Source: Spongospora subterranea (taxonomy: Eukaryota > Endomyxa > Phytomyxea > Plasmodiophorida > Plasmodiophoridae). Taken from it: a stretch of 30,663 nt of DNA. The position numbers were made by a program, and so were the translations under genes. The stretch covers positions 1 to 30,663 of the forward strand of contig OUQQ01000383.1 of NCBI GenBank assembly GCA_900404475.1, read 5' to 3'. This document shows positions 21,366 through 30,663 of this stretch, in pieces (the first letter of the stretch is position 1; every line of letters starts with the position of its first letter). The notes beneath the pieces are model-generated. The model was not told where the DNA came from and made no database searches. It saw only the letters and a list, made by a program, of their open reading frames with translations.

Positions 21366-22191
21366 GGATGCGCGTCGGCAGGAATAAACGGCAGCGATAG
21401 CAGGTGGAGAAGCGGCAGGCACAGCGGCGGCGGATGGATTAGGTACTGGAGGCAGTGCACCTGCCTCTAGATGCTACACCAGGACAACTGCGCGATCGTC
21501 ATTACACGATTGTCGTGACGTTTTCACTGAAGGTCTGTACTCACACGCGCTGTTGAACCTGTTTTCAATATAACGTGGCGCGACGAGTTCGTCCTCAGCA
21601 TAATACCAGGCAGAGTAGGTAAGCCAGAACCGCTGAACGATGGAAACTCATTTTATCTGGAGATAAAGGGGGTAGCGATCAACCAAGACGTACGTTCCAC
21701 TGACGAAGTGTTCGTTCGGAGAGCAGGCTTATAAAGTTGTAAATGTGTTTTCTTCCTAAGCTATAGGTTCTTCAGTAGTATTGGCAGTTCGATACGGGCA
21801 TCAAATTCGGTAAATCTACTGAGGCAAACCTCAAATCGCCAACATTTGCAACGCCTTCACAACTCAGTTCTGCCGATGGTTTTGCCGTATTATCTTACAC
21901 CTTCTTGATAAATCTTATGGACATGATTTGCCGCTTGATCAATCATCCATAGACTATAACCTGGCATCAAAACCATCACAGCCTTTCGTCCTAACAAGAA
22001 CCTTTCAACAGTGTGCTAGAGTTCAAACATCTCTGAAATACCTAACAATCTGAACCAGATTGAAAAGAATCTAGGTCCAGTCCTCGGTAACTCGCGTTAA
22101 TGTTTGCGTTGAGAATCGGTTTTCTTGTACCCTGACCTGCTGAATACCCAAAAATGACTTCACACCCGCTGGGTGAAAAAATGCTCGATAT
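21366..22191. other. Intergenic region, 826 nt
   Basis: The part next to 21365 may hold a 5' exon or start of the solenoid gene (open frame from about 21471 downwards). The part next to 22191 would be the 3' UTR of the homeodomain gene. I see no other ORF, tRNA or repeat worth calling. Confidence 0.45.
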
Positions 22192-23925
22192 TTATCCATG
22201 TTTTTTATTGTTGAATGTTATATTGTCTCCAGATGGTTTAACATGCCGGTTCTGCGTGTTGCATCCAGTGAGTCTTGATGATGATAGTATTTGCAAAAAA
22301 GTCTCTGCATGTCTCGGCGAACCGTTCTCAACAATTTTTTGCGCCCATTCTGCGGCAGTGCCCCCTTGGCACATTTTGATGTTGTCTAAAAGAGTCGTCA
22401 CTGCTTCATCAAATCTCTTTTCTTTCAGCAGTATGAGAATATATCGTGAGAAAAATGTACGCGACGTTTCTCCAGGTATCACGCCGTCTTCAAGATAGTA
22501 TTTGGCGAGATTCAACGCTTCGAAGAGCCTAGAACTTTCAACAAGAACGTCCAGACGAGCTTGCGCGACTTCATTGTCTTCTCGATGTGTATGTGCTGAC
22601 TGTCCAGGATTGTTGCCACGTAAGATTTTAGCTAAATCCGAATCAGGTGACGGCCATGGTTTCAGAAACAGGGTCGGAATGGCAGATAGGCTGGAGATGT
22701 TGACGAACTGGGAAACTCTCTTGCAAAAAAATGACAAGGTTTGATAAAAACTTCCTTGCCTAATTGGTTGGGTTGTATCAGGATTTCGTCTCAAGATCGC
22801 AACTAGAATACGGTTGGTAATAAGTGCGGCGAAGCGTGTCCTTTCATGATAAGTATCGTCAAGATCGGCGATGCCATAGGCAAACGCCCTTGCAATAACT
22901 ATCAGAATAAATAAACCCTAACGTCAAGTACTCTAAGAATTTTAGATATTCACGCATGTATCGACGAAACTAACCTTTTCATGCCCTCGTGCAGTAAACC
23001 TCTCTGCCTTTTTTACCAGTGTTCGCAACAAATCTATGCAATGGCGGGTCCTGAAAGCGCTATCCCTAAATTGCAAATATTGTTTACATGGTGACCAGTC
23101 TTGGTGACTGACATGTCTTACGGTCGATCGCTAACTTTTGCAATAAGCATTGTAGCCTCTCGAGATATTGCTTCTAAAAGAGGATCATTTGCTTGTTGGC
23201 TAGATTCTTCTCCATGCCTTGCCGCTGTGGAGTCGACTCCGAGAGTGATATTGTCATCTGTACGATATCGGTGCCGATCCAAGTCGAGATTGGCTCTCGT
23301 TGGTATTCGCTCTATTTTCGCAGGCATGGACATTCTGCGATCTTCTCTTCCTTTGTTCTGCGCCGTGACTGTTTTTAGAGATCCTGCGCACGTAGTGGTT
23401 TTGCAGAAAGCTCCTGCGGTTCCCACCGCATTGAGCGACGCTGGAGAAGTCGTCGGCGTATAGCATGATCCAGCTTCTTCGCTTGCTTCATCGTTCCATG
23501 TTTTCTTCAAGGTCTGTTAAGTATTAGATACAGCCGGGCAACGCAACAATGACGCCCTACGGGACGATTAATTTTCGCATGGAAATCGTGCCCACCAGCA
23601 AGGGTTGCTTTGCGCTGTGTCTTTTCTAAGTGTTTTCGTGCGGCCTTTGCCCTGCGATTATTAAACCAGCACCGAATCTTCTACAGTTCCAAAAAAGCGT
23701 TCATGAGTAAACCAATCATGAAGTTACAGCATGCTCAAAAAATCAAAGAAGTTTTTGAATTCGATAACAAGCAATTACATGAATATTAATCTGCGATTCA
23801 AGTGCTATTTGCTCGAGCAATGCGCGGCTTGGATAAGGCGTCGTAACAAAAACGTCTTCCAATACTGCATAATAATCGTTAACCATCTGCTCCCGCTGCT
23901 GAAACCCAGCGTATGTATCAATCAT
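22192..23925 (-). CDS. Homeodomain protein with long helical C-terminal region, 5 exons
   Basis: Minus-strand exons: 23925-23779, 23680-23561, 23513-23122, 23065-22975 and 22917-22192, all in phase, 491 residues. A canonical 60-residue homeodomain is close to the N-terminus. Counting from R5 gives L16, F20, a PYPS loop, then CWFNNRRAKARK with W48, F49, N51 and R53 in place. Residue 50, which tunes DNA specificity, is Asn. It is not a three-residue-loop TALE type. A 98-nt intron splits helices 2 and 3, and removing it restores exact spacing. Downstream, after a polar linker, are about 300 helical residues resembling TPR/PPR repeats (RLFEALNLAKYYLEDGV, EKRFDEAVTTLLDNIK). It is likely a nuclear transcription factor. 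An upstream exon is possible. Exons 3-5 could instead be a separate gene starting at an internal ATG; the phase-matched splice argues against that. Confidence 0.72.
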
Positions 23926-23992
23926 CAATGAACAAGAAGAATGATTTAGATATTTGTTGACAGGTTTACTTATAATGGAATGGTTAGGAGTT

Positions 23993-24048
23993 GGGGTTAA
24001 CGGGGATAGAGACGTGGGGGTGAATGTACATGGATGGGGCTAATGGGG
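23993..24048 (+). other. G-run cluster, possible G-quadruplex
   Basis: Five runs of four or more G lie within 56 nt on the plus strand (23993-23996, 24002-24005, 24016-24020, 24036-24039, 24045-24048) with spacers of 5, 10, 15 and 5 nt. It lies between the CHMP1 stop and the homeodomain gene start, so it falls in the likely promoter or leader of the homeodomain gene. Folding is inferred from spacing only. Confidence 0.45.
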
Positions 24049-24222
24049 TTCAACAACGTGCGATGGATTCTTCCAAAACATACACCATGTGAACTTGATA
24101 ACTTAGGCAAGCGACGTGGGACGTAACATCAATCGTTATGCACGGAACCGGTGAAACCCATTTCTGACTGTTTCAAAATGAGGCCCAGTCAAGAAAACGG
24201 TTTGGTAACAACTATTGCGCGT

Positions 24223-24894
24223 TTATCGATCGAGATTTGATAAAGGGGCAGATGCAGATGCAGCGGTTTGTCGGATTCTTGGGGGCGTCGCGGGCACGCT
24301 GGGGAAGTCCAGAGGATTCACCGACAATTCACTGATCAATGCTTTGACTTCCTCGTCTACATCAGTTACGTCGGCTCGAGGAGATTCTGAAACCGGGATT
24401 CCCATCTTGCCTTCCAACTCGTGCGTTATTCGGCGCAGCGAATCCAAATCTTGCGATTCGAGCGCCGACTCCATTCTTTTAGAAATGTTGTTGCCGTGCT
24501 TTGTGACCTATGGAAACAGTTTCATTGATAGCTCTGCTTTACTCATAATATATTTGCCCGAACTTCTAACTGGAATTGAGTAGATTGCAATTTACTTGAC
24601 ATGGCATCAAGTTTTGCCGCCATTTTCAAATGTGAAAGCGCCAATTGCCGTTTTCCAATACAATGTTTAGCATGAATTTCGGCAAATTCTGTTCGGCCCT
24701 GCATTATAGCCTGATCGCCAGAGCTTTTAACATTAGAACTTCGGGATACTTCATTCACAGATGACCTTTTTGACTTTTGCCTTGATCTTCTTTTCATCTT
24801 TGTAGTTACGGTTTGCCTCGCGTTCAAAGGATTTGCTAGCGAATTTCAAGGTAACAAGCTGCTCTTCAATCGGCTTGCCGACATCATTACCCAT
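24223..24894 (-). CDS. CHMP1: ESCRT-III subunit of CHMP1/Did2 type, 3 exons
   Basis: Minus-strand exons: 24894-24766, 24710-24564 and 24507-24223, with introns of 55 and 56 nt and agreeing phases; 186 residues (human CHMP1A is 196). The basic N-terminal helix hairpin contains EEQLVTLKFASKSFEREANR, then KVKKAIMQGRTEFAEIHAKH and LSHLKMAAKLDAMSSKLQS, matching CHMP1 order. The acidic C-terminal half has VDEEVKALISEL followed by a Pro/Ala-rich linker. CHMP1 polymerises on endosomal membranes and recruits VPS4 through a C-terminal MIM1 helix. Here the C-terminus ends SNLDR and a clear MIM1 helix is not seen, which may be real divergence or a missing last exon. The ATG at 24894 aligns with the family start. 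Confidence 0.88.
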
Positions 24895-25607
24895 AAATTC
24901 CGATTCCTGCCGTCTACAATGTGCGCAGAGGGACACGATTGCCGGCGCGCTGATATCAGAAACCTTTCGTCGGCGATGGCGACTTCCGGGGTACAACATC
25001 GCTCTCTGGGTTTTGTAAAAAGGGATGGAATTCCTGATTGAGTGCGATGTCATCCTCAGGTGGTCGAAGCAGAAGATCCGAGTTTTGAAATTATGTAGGT
25101 TTTTTATTGTGCCCATTATCTACCACGGCGTTGCTTTGGGGTTATTGAGTTTGCTGTTCTTTTGATACAACGAACAAAGTTTTGTTTTCCTTTAAAATAC
25201 TGGCAGGTAACTCCCTTTTATGGCATCTCTATATTTCATCTGCTGGTGTTGACCTTAGCCAAATTCGAATGTGAACTTCGCGATGAATTTTAACTATCCC
25301 AGAAACTGCATCACGATGTCGAACACAATCGATGCCCGACGCATGCAGCACTTAGCGATGTACAAGTATCAGGCACGATGGAACCCGACTCGGATTCTTG
25401 TTTAGTACGGAACCTATGGTTGAACGATTATCTTCTATCCTGATTGATCCAGATAAAGTAATATGTGTGGGTCTGCCAGTCATTTCATTCCGTCAAAATC
25501 ACACTACCCGCATTGCTTCCCAATGGATAGACGAGATCATTATTTGAGTGGCAGTACCAAGCGATCATCCATCCGTTACTTGGCCTCAACAACGCTAATC
25601 CCATCCT
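24895..25607. other. Divergent intergenic region between CHMP1 and Cdc20/Cdh1 genes
   Basis: This 713-nt stretch separates two divergently transcribed genes and presumably holds both promoters. The frame upstream of CHMP1 is open to 25116 without a good start. I see no TATA-like element or repeat that I would call. Confidence 0.5.
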
Positions 25608-27191
25608 ATGGACGGAAGGCCGATTCTCAAAGCCGTCACTCCCAATCAGACATTTTCTCCTAGCCAACCTCTGAGAGGACGAAATGCTTGCACTTCTACT
25701 CCCATGACGAAAAAGGGAGACGTTTCCCGGTCTCGGATCGCGTCACCATTTCTTACAGATAAATCTGCGAAAACGTCATCTGGATCCTGCCGGTTTATCC
25801 CCAACCGGCAAACCGCGTTCGGGCCCTTACATGAACAATGCGCTCGTAAATTGTTTGGTGAGTCTTCTGACATTGTTCGGAAAAGAGAGAGAGCAGGATT
25901 AGCTGATAGTAATCCGCCCCAGCTTCCGGAGGTCAATGACGCCGACCCTATCGTGGAATCTCTGGCTAATGCGCTTCCAGTGAAAACAAAATACGACCGA
26001 TCATTAATGAGAGCACTTTTTGATGAGAACCCACTACAGACTGCGCCGAACATCCTACAATTCAGCAGCCCAGTACTTTCAGAAAATAGGCCTTGTCGTA
26101 CCAATGCTCTTCTCGATAATCTGTTACGTTATCGAAATACGGGACGCGTCTCCCTAAACCATCGCTTCGCTAAGCTGCGACACATTTGTTCAACGGCAGA
26201 TCGCATACTTGATTCGCCGGATCTTGTTGATGATTATTATCTCAACCCGTTGCATTGGGGTTCGCAAAACATCGTCGCTGTAGCACTGTCTAACACCGTT
26301 TACCTATGGAATGCCATAACTGCGAAAACAAGTTTGTTTTTCAGAACTTCGTCCGCGAACGAGTCGGCTACGTCGCTTCGCTGGTCTGATGATGGGCATA
26401 AACTAGCTATAGGAACCAGCTCTTCAGGCATTGAACTACTGGACGTTGAAACACGACAGCGCATTCAGGAAATTCAAGGCCATAATGGGAGAGTTTCAGT
26501 GCTTGCTTGGAAGCCAAGGTCCAAAAATATTTTCACGAGCGGAGGACGCGATTCATCAATCAAGATTTATGATCTACGCCAAGCCAACTGTGTAATCGGC
26601 CAGCTAAATGGGCACATGCAAGAAGTATGTGGACTTCAGTGGAGTTCAGATGGCACACAATTAGCATCCGGAGCCAACGACAATCTGGCTATGATTTGGG
26701 ATGTAAAGGCCATGACAGCGCCTCGCTTAACTCTAGATAAGCATCGTGCGGCAGTCAAGGCAATCGCATGGTGCCCATTTCAAGATAGGCTCTTAGCAAC
26801 GGGCGGAGGCACTGCCGATAGATGCATCCGGTTTTGGAATAGCTCCACTGGGTCTTGCATTGGAGGCGTTGATACTCAAAGCCAGGTATGCGGTCTTGTA
26901 TGGAACGCGCACGAAAAAGAGCTTTTGAGCGCACATGGTTTTTCCAAAAACCAATTGACTATTTGGAACTATCCAACGATGACGAGGATTGCCGACCTTA
27001 CGGGGCATACGGCACGAGTTCTTCATCTAACCTTATCTCCAGATTCGACTACAGTCTGCTCAGCGTCGGCCGACGAAACTCTACGATTCTGGAAAGTCTT
27101 TCGTAGTCTAGGAAACAAAAAACCAGGAACAAATCGAGAATACGCGAGTAGTCAAACTTGCCGATCTTTTCAGAGTATAAACATAAGATAA
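25608..27191 (+). CDS. Cdc20/Cdh1 (Fizzy-related) WD40 activator of the anaphase-promoting complex
   Basis: A single exon encodes 527 residues. The N-terminal region is unstructured and contains a C-box-like CRFIPNR at about residue 60 (consensus DR(F/Y)IPxR, here with Cys for Asp) and the KLFGES segment. The conserved entry to the propeller is RILDSPDLVDDYYLNPLHW, followed by seven WD40 blades, for example GHMQEVCGLQWSSDGTQLAS and WCPFQDRLLATGGGTADRCI. The last blade reads SADETLRFWKVF, and the final two residues are Ile-Arg, the IR tail that docks on APC3. These proteins bring KEN-box and D-box substrates to the APC/C during mitosis and G1. DETLRFWKVF and KLFG favour Cdh1, while DDYYLNPLHW is shared; I leave the choice open. 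Confidence 0.93.
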   Translation: MDGRPILKAVTPNQTFSPSQPLRGRNACTSTPMTKKGDVSRSRIASPFLTDKSAKTSSGSCRFIPNRQTAFGPLHEQCARKLFGESSDIVRKRERAGLADSNPPQLPEVNDADPIVESLANALPVKTKYDRSLMRALFDENPLQTAPNILQFSSPVLSENRPCRTNALLDNLLRYRNTGRVSLNHRFAKLRHICSTADRILDSPDLVDDYYLNPLHWGSQNIVAVALSNTVYLWNAITAKTSLFFRTSSANESATSLRWSDDGHKLAIGTSSSGIELLDVETRQRIQEIQGHNGRVSVLAWKPRSKNIFTSGGRDSSIKIYDLRQANCVIGQLNGHMQEVCGLQWSSDGTQLASGANDNLAMIWDVKAMTAPRLTLDKHRAAVKAIAWCPFQDRLLATGGGTADRCIRFWNSSTGSCIGGVDTQSQVCGLVWNAHEKELLSAHGFSKNQLTIWNYPTMTRIADLTGHTARVLHLTLSPDSTTVCSASADETLRFWKVFRSLGNKKPGTNREYASSQTCRSFQSINIR

Positions 27192-27231
27192 ACTGACTTG
27201 CGGCATGTTCACATATTTGACAAAGCGATGC

Positions 27232-27703
27232 AAAAAGTCAGAAATTTGATGGAGTGACATGAATCATGTGACAATCGTGATCCAGTTGCAGAAAAAAACG
27301 AAGCTGCGTAGGTTAATCCATGAATTCGGATGAGTCATAATGTTGTTTGACCGTCAAAAAGTTGACCAAAATCTGTATTACCGTTGAAACTGGTAAAACA
27401 TGTAACACCACCAGGTAATAGATGTGTTTCCATGATATTAAAATTTATCCTCCACGACACAGCTCTGCAAACCTGAAAACACCATTCGTACTCATTGTCG
27501 GAAATGGAAATTCATGCGGTACCGAAAAACCGATCGAATACCCACCCGGGCCCGCGCAAATTTTTTAGGTCTGGCATTGCAAGGTCATTTTTGAGAATTG
27601 GAGTTTGAAGAAACGTCACGGCAAAAACGTGAACAAAAAGTCAGAAATCTTTGGCAATGGTTTCAGATTGAATTCAGTTGCAGAGGAAACGAAGGTTCGT
27701 AGG
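27232..27703 (+). repeat. Diverged direct repeat, two copies
   Basis: Copy A is 27232-27312 and copy B is 27635-27703. Both start AAAAAGTCAGAAAT and end with CAGTTGCAGA, then a run of A/G, AACGAAG, and TTCGTAGG or CTGCGTAGG. The middle differs by about 12 nt and many substitutions. About 320 nt of unrelated sequence separates them. Confidence 0.6.
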
Positions 27704-28492
27704 CCAAAAAAATCAAGAAAAACACCCAAAGGTGGTGAAATACGAGGGCTCAAGCAAGATGGGCAGGGTGGCTATTTGCTCAAGCCCGTTTAAAAATGTG
27801 GCTGCAAGGACAGCACGGGAGTCGCAAAGAAACTCGTCAATCCCGTATTGTCCAAATCAAATGTGAAAAATAGCGTTAGTGATATGCTAGGAATAAGATT
27901 AAACCATAACAGAAAATTGGTTGCAAAAGGTTAAGCCTTTCAAGCAGTATTCATACATGTCCGACAACTCGATTAAACGTTTGGATCCCATCCAGCTGAA
28001 TGATAGAATTTGCCGAACGGATGTGAATATACTCTTTTGTAATTTTGGGTCAGCTGCACCCTACTTCTCTACAAAACCCCGATCAGCTGGGCCGTGTGAT
28101 GCAGATGCAATCAGCAACAGAAGTTCTCTGCAGCAATTATTAGTCAAGGACTGGAACTCCACGGTGAGTGCGCTGAACCATTTTCCGCTGTGTGTGAGAT
28201 TTGCAAGGCCTCCTGCATCCCCTAAATGAATTTCGTTGAATGAAAAAGGTTGATAAAATGAGACGTAACCGATCAGGTCTTCGTGAGTCCATCAAGACTA
28301 TAAAATGGTTGAAATCGCAAATCAACAGTCAACCTTACCGGTGGCAGAAAATTACTGCGCCATGCCAAAACGACACTCGGGGGTCCCGCAATCATATAGA
28401 TACACCACTGTAAGCGACGAATTCCGTTGTGTTGACGTGACCGAGGACCGTGGAGTGTAACATCTTGTTGTGCATGACAACATTGGTTACCG

Positions 28493-28500
28493 TATATAAT
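28493..28500 (+). promoter_or_regulatory. Possible TATA element
   Basis: TATATAAT lies about 57 nt upstream of the ATG at 28557. Other (TA)-rich blocks occur nearby, so this is only suggestive. Confidence 0.25.
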
Positions 28501-28556
28501 TCCTGATATATTCCGCTATCACTTGTATATAGATCGAATCCCTCTATTGTGAAATC

Positions 28557-30663
28557 ATGACGCAAGGTCGTGCACTATTGTTGGAGATTCTGGCTTTGGT
28601 CAGCATCGCAACGGCATCAGGGAAAGCAGATGAGGATGACGTGATCACGAACCTCAACGCGTAATTCGCTTCAGATAGTCAAAAACTTTCTGTGATTAAT
28701 ACTTTGCATAACTTAGACTTTCCGAAACTCATTCGAGCATCCCGTCTTCAAGCGGAACCGAGACAACTAATCATGATGACTTTGATCCAGAATCGTGTTA
28801 CGAAAAACTGAAAGCTCTACCAGGTTTTACCAACCAGTTTACCATCGACCCCTCCTACGATCGCTTTAGCTCATGGAGTGAGAAATCCACAAGAAGCGCC
28901 GGTGTACATTCATTACCTCCGAGCCCACGCTGGATGAAAACAACATGGGCTAGTTGTGGCGATTCAGACATTGTTTCGAGAGACGCATCAGTAGAAGCCG
29001 TTGATATTTCAGTATTTCGTGAAGTAACTGTTGCAGATACCAGCGAGGCCGATTTCCTTTTGGTTGGAGTAGATGAAACCAACTCTAAAATGGGATTCAA
29101 GGGGTTGAGACCTCTTACGCCCCCTGTCGTTCCTCCAAGTTTACCCAGACTCAGCGCTGTCCATAAAACTGGTATCACCAAAGTGGAATTGTCTGGTGCA
29201 CCCAGTACATACACCGCCAACCAACAAAGTATCGGACACGACGACGTCATCGAGGTCGAAGAACATCATATTGATTTTCAAGCTACGCCTCGAGAGAACC
29301 AAAATAGTCAATTTGCGACGAAAGTTGCAGGTTTTGCCAATGCGGAAACCCTTGTTTCGGGTCAAACTACAAATGTAGATGGCCCTTCTGACAAAGGTAC
29401 CACAGACCCATCGATTCAATCGCAGAATGCTGGTGTACACGTTGCAGTCGACAAAGCCCTTGTTGCTCAGACTCAGCAGATTGTTGACCACAGTGAAGTA
29501 TTCGCCAAACGTGAATCTGATTTCAAAGCCACTTCTCCTACTCAGTTTGCATCTACAGGACGCGGTGCTCTCAATGATGCAGTCGACGCAGACCAAGAAC
29601 CCCCTTCATCACTCAAAAAAATGCAGAAAGATTTGAATCCGCCTGATGCAACAATTGCTGCTGATACGGTTATCAACTTGGGCGAAACAAATGAGGTCGG
29701 CCTGGTTGAATCAAGTTCATTCTCCATAGAACAACCACCTTCCGGAAACATTGCAGACCAACGTCCGGATTTTTATGGCGCAGCAACCACATTTCATGAT
29801 CAGTTTACAACTTCCTTTGTCGATTTGAATGGAGCTGTCCCAGGCACATCTGGCGAAGCCCTTGCTTTCGAAAACACTAACGAAATCATTGTAAACATCG
29901 ACACAGGCGCACTCCAGTCCCCTGCCATTATGGAAGGACTAAGTGCATTCGTCATCGATCGGCAACCCTTCGGAGACGTTGCTGATAATGAGCATTCCGC
30001 TGATCACTTTGCAGCAACCGCACAAATTGGATTGGAAATTACGTCGGCCACCATCCTTGACGATGATGTCGCAACTGCCGTTGACGATCCGAAAAGATTA
30101 TGCGACAGAACCTTTGCTTGTGATAACCCCATCGCAGTTGTTACAACAGATCAACCCGTGGATGAAATTGACACTGGCGCATTGAGGTTTCTTACTGGTT
30201 ATGATGAGCTAATTACTTATGATATGCAACAACAACCCGCTGAAAAAATTGCAAAAAAAAATCCGCCAGTTTCCACTACTTTCAGGTATATTACAACTGC
30301 CGTTGGCAATTCGGATGGAGCTGTCCCAGGCCCACCTGACAGAGTTGTTGAGTCTGACATACGTATAAATGTGGTGAAAACAGATAAAATTTCTTTGGAA
30401 ATCAACCCTGACGCATTGAAAACTCTTGTCTATCTGGAGGAATCAAGTGCATTGGTCATCGATCGGCAACCCGACGGCGTCAGGTCAGACATTGAACTTC
30501 CCGCTGACAATGGTGCAGCAACTGCACAAAGTGGATTAACTGCATGCTCTCCATCCATCCCTGGCGATCATATCTCTATTGACATTGACGATTCAGGTAG
30601 TTCTGACAAAACCGTTGCCTCTGATATGTCTATCAACGTGGCCACGACAGATCAACCCATGGT
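28557..30663 (+). CDS. Secreted repeat protein, 5' part only (runs off the window)
   Basis: Exon 1 is 28557-28660, the intron is 28661-28716 (56 nt), and exon 2 starts at 28717 and is open to the window end with no stop: about 683 residues so far. Exon 1 encodes a signal peptide (MTQGRALLLEILALVSIAT, likely cut after ATASG). The mature part is acidic, rich in Thr, Ser, Ala and Asp, poor in Cys and without membrane segments. Degenerate repeats of about 168 residues are visible: GAVPGTSGE against GAVPGPPDR, SAFVIDRQPFG against SALVIDRQPDG, and AATAQIGL against AATAQSGL. A shorter, older unit near 29714 has SSFSIEQPPSG. I recognise no domain. It is probably a wall, surface or exported protein; function unknown. 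Confidence 0.8.

Larger units (their letters stand above)
27195..28556. other. Non-coding region of 1.36 kb
   Basis: Only short frames occur, mostly without ATG. The region contains a diverged direct repeat, described separately, and near its end a TATA-like element upstream of the secreted-protein gene. The stretch 27605-27870 is open in two frames and rich in Lys and Arg, possibly a decayed coding segment, but I cannot support a gene. Confidence 0.45.

Noticed and set aside
280..27191. Functional cell-cycle gene cluster (CDK11, RMD5, ZW10, importin beta, Cdc20/Cdh1)
   Set aside because: All are common housekeeping genes on mixed strands with unrelated neighbours. Chance proximity is sufficient.
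27605..27866. Lys/Arg-rich small ORFs
   Set aside because: They have no ATG start, overlap in two frames, and one covers the diverged repeat.

Overview
The window is nuclear DNA of a eukaryote. I infer this from the protein-coding genes being cut by many short GT..AG introns. I modelled 46 in the well-supported genes. Most are 43-62 nt, two are 38 nt and one is 98 nt. Several have a CTAAC- or TTAAC-like branch site just before the acceptor. The gene content (ESCRT-III, ZW10, importin beta, CDK11, a homeodomain protein) fits a compact-genome protist. I cannot place the lineage.

Layout: (1) 280-1878 (+) CDK11/PITSLRE-type kinase; (2) 2366-3803 (+) RMD5/GID2-type E3 ligase subunit; (3) 4105-6224 (-) ZW10 tethering/kinetochore protein; (4) 6348-6694 (+) a doubtful small spliced gene, then an AT-rich tandem repeat; (5) 7074-14003 (+) a giant TPR protein of about 1,928 residues once assembly duplications are removed; (6) 14083-17475 (-) importin beta-1 in 17 exons, convergent with the TPR gene; (7) 18027-21365 (-) a 1,112-residue intronless helical protein I do not recognise; (8) 22192-23925 (-) a homeodomain protein with a long helical C-terminal region; (9) 24223-24894 (-) CHMP1-type ESCRT-III subunit; (10) 25608-27191 (+) Cdc20/Cdh1-type APC/C activator; (11) 27195-28556 non-coding, with a diverged direct repeat; (12) 28557 to the window end (+) a secreted protein with degenerate repeats of about 168 residues.

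Two single-base N positions (7368 and 10802) sit inside the TPR gene. Each is flanked by near-identical duplicated sequence, which is best read as overlapping contig ends that were never merged. At the second, one copy contains a 57-nt intron that the other lacks exactly, while both keep the next intron. This is the most unusual observation here.

Most genes are conserved housekeeping or cell-cycle genes (mitotic exit, protein turnover, nuclear import, membrane remodelling). They are not an operon and need no shared regulation. The lineage-specific parts are the unrecognised solenoid, the homeodomain-helical protein and the secreted repeat protein.
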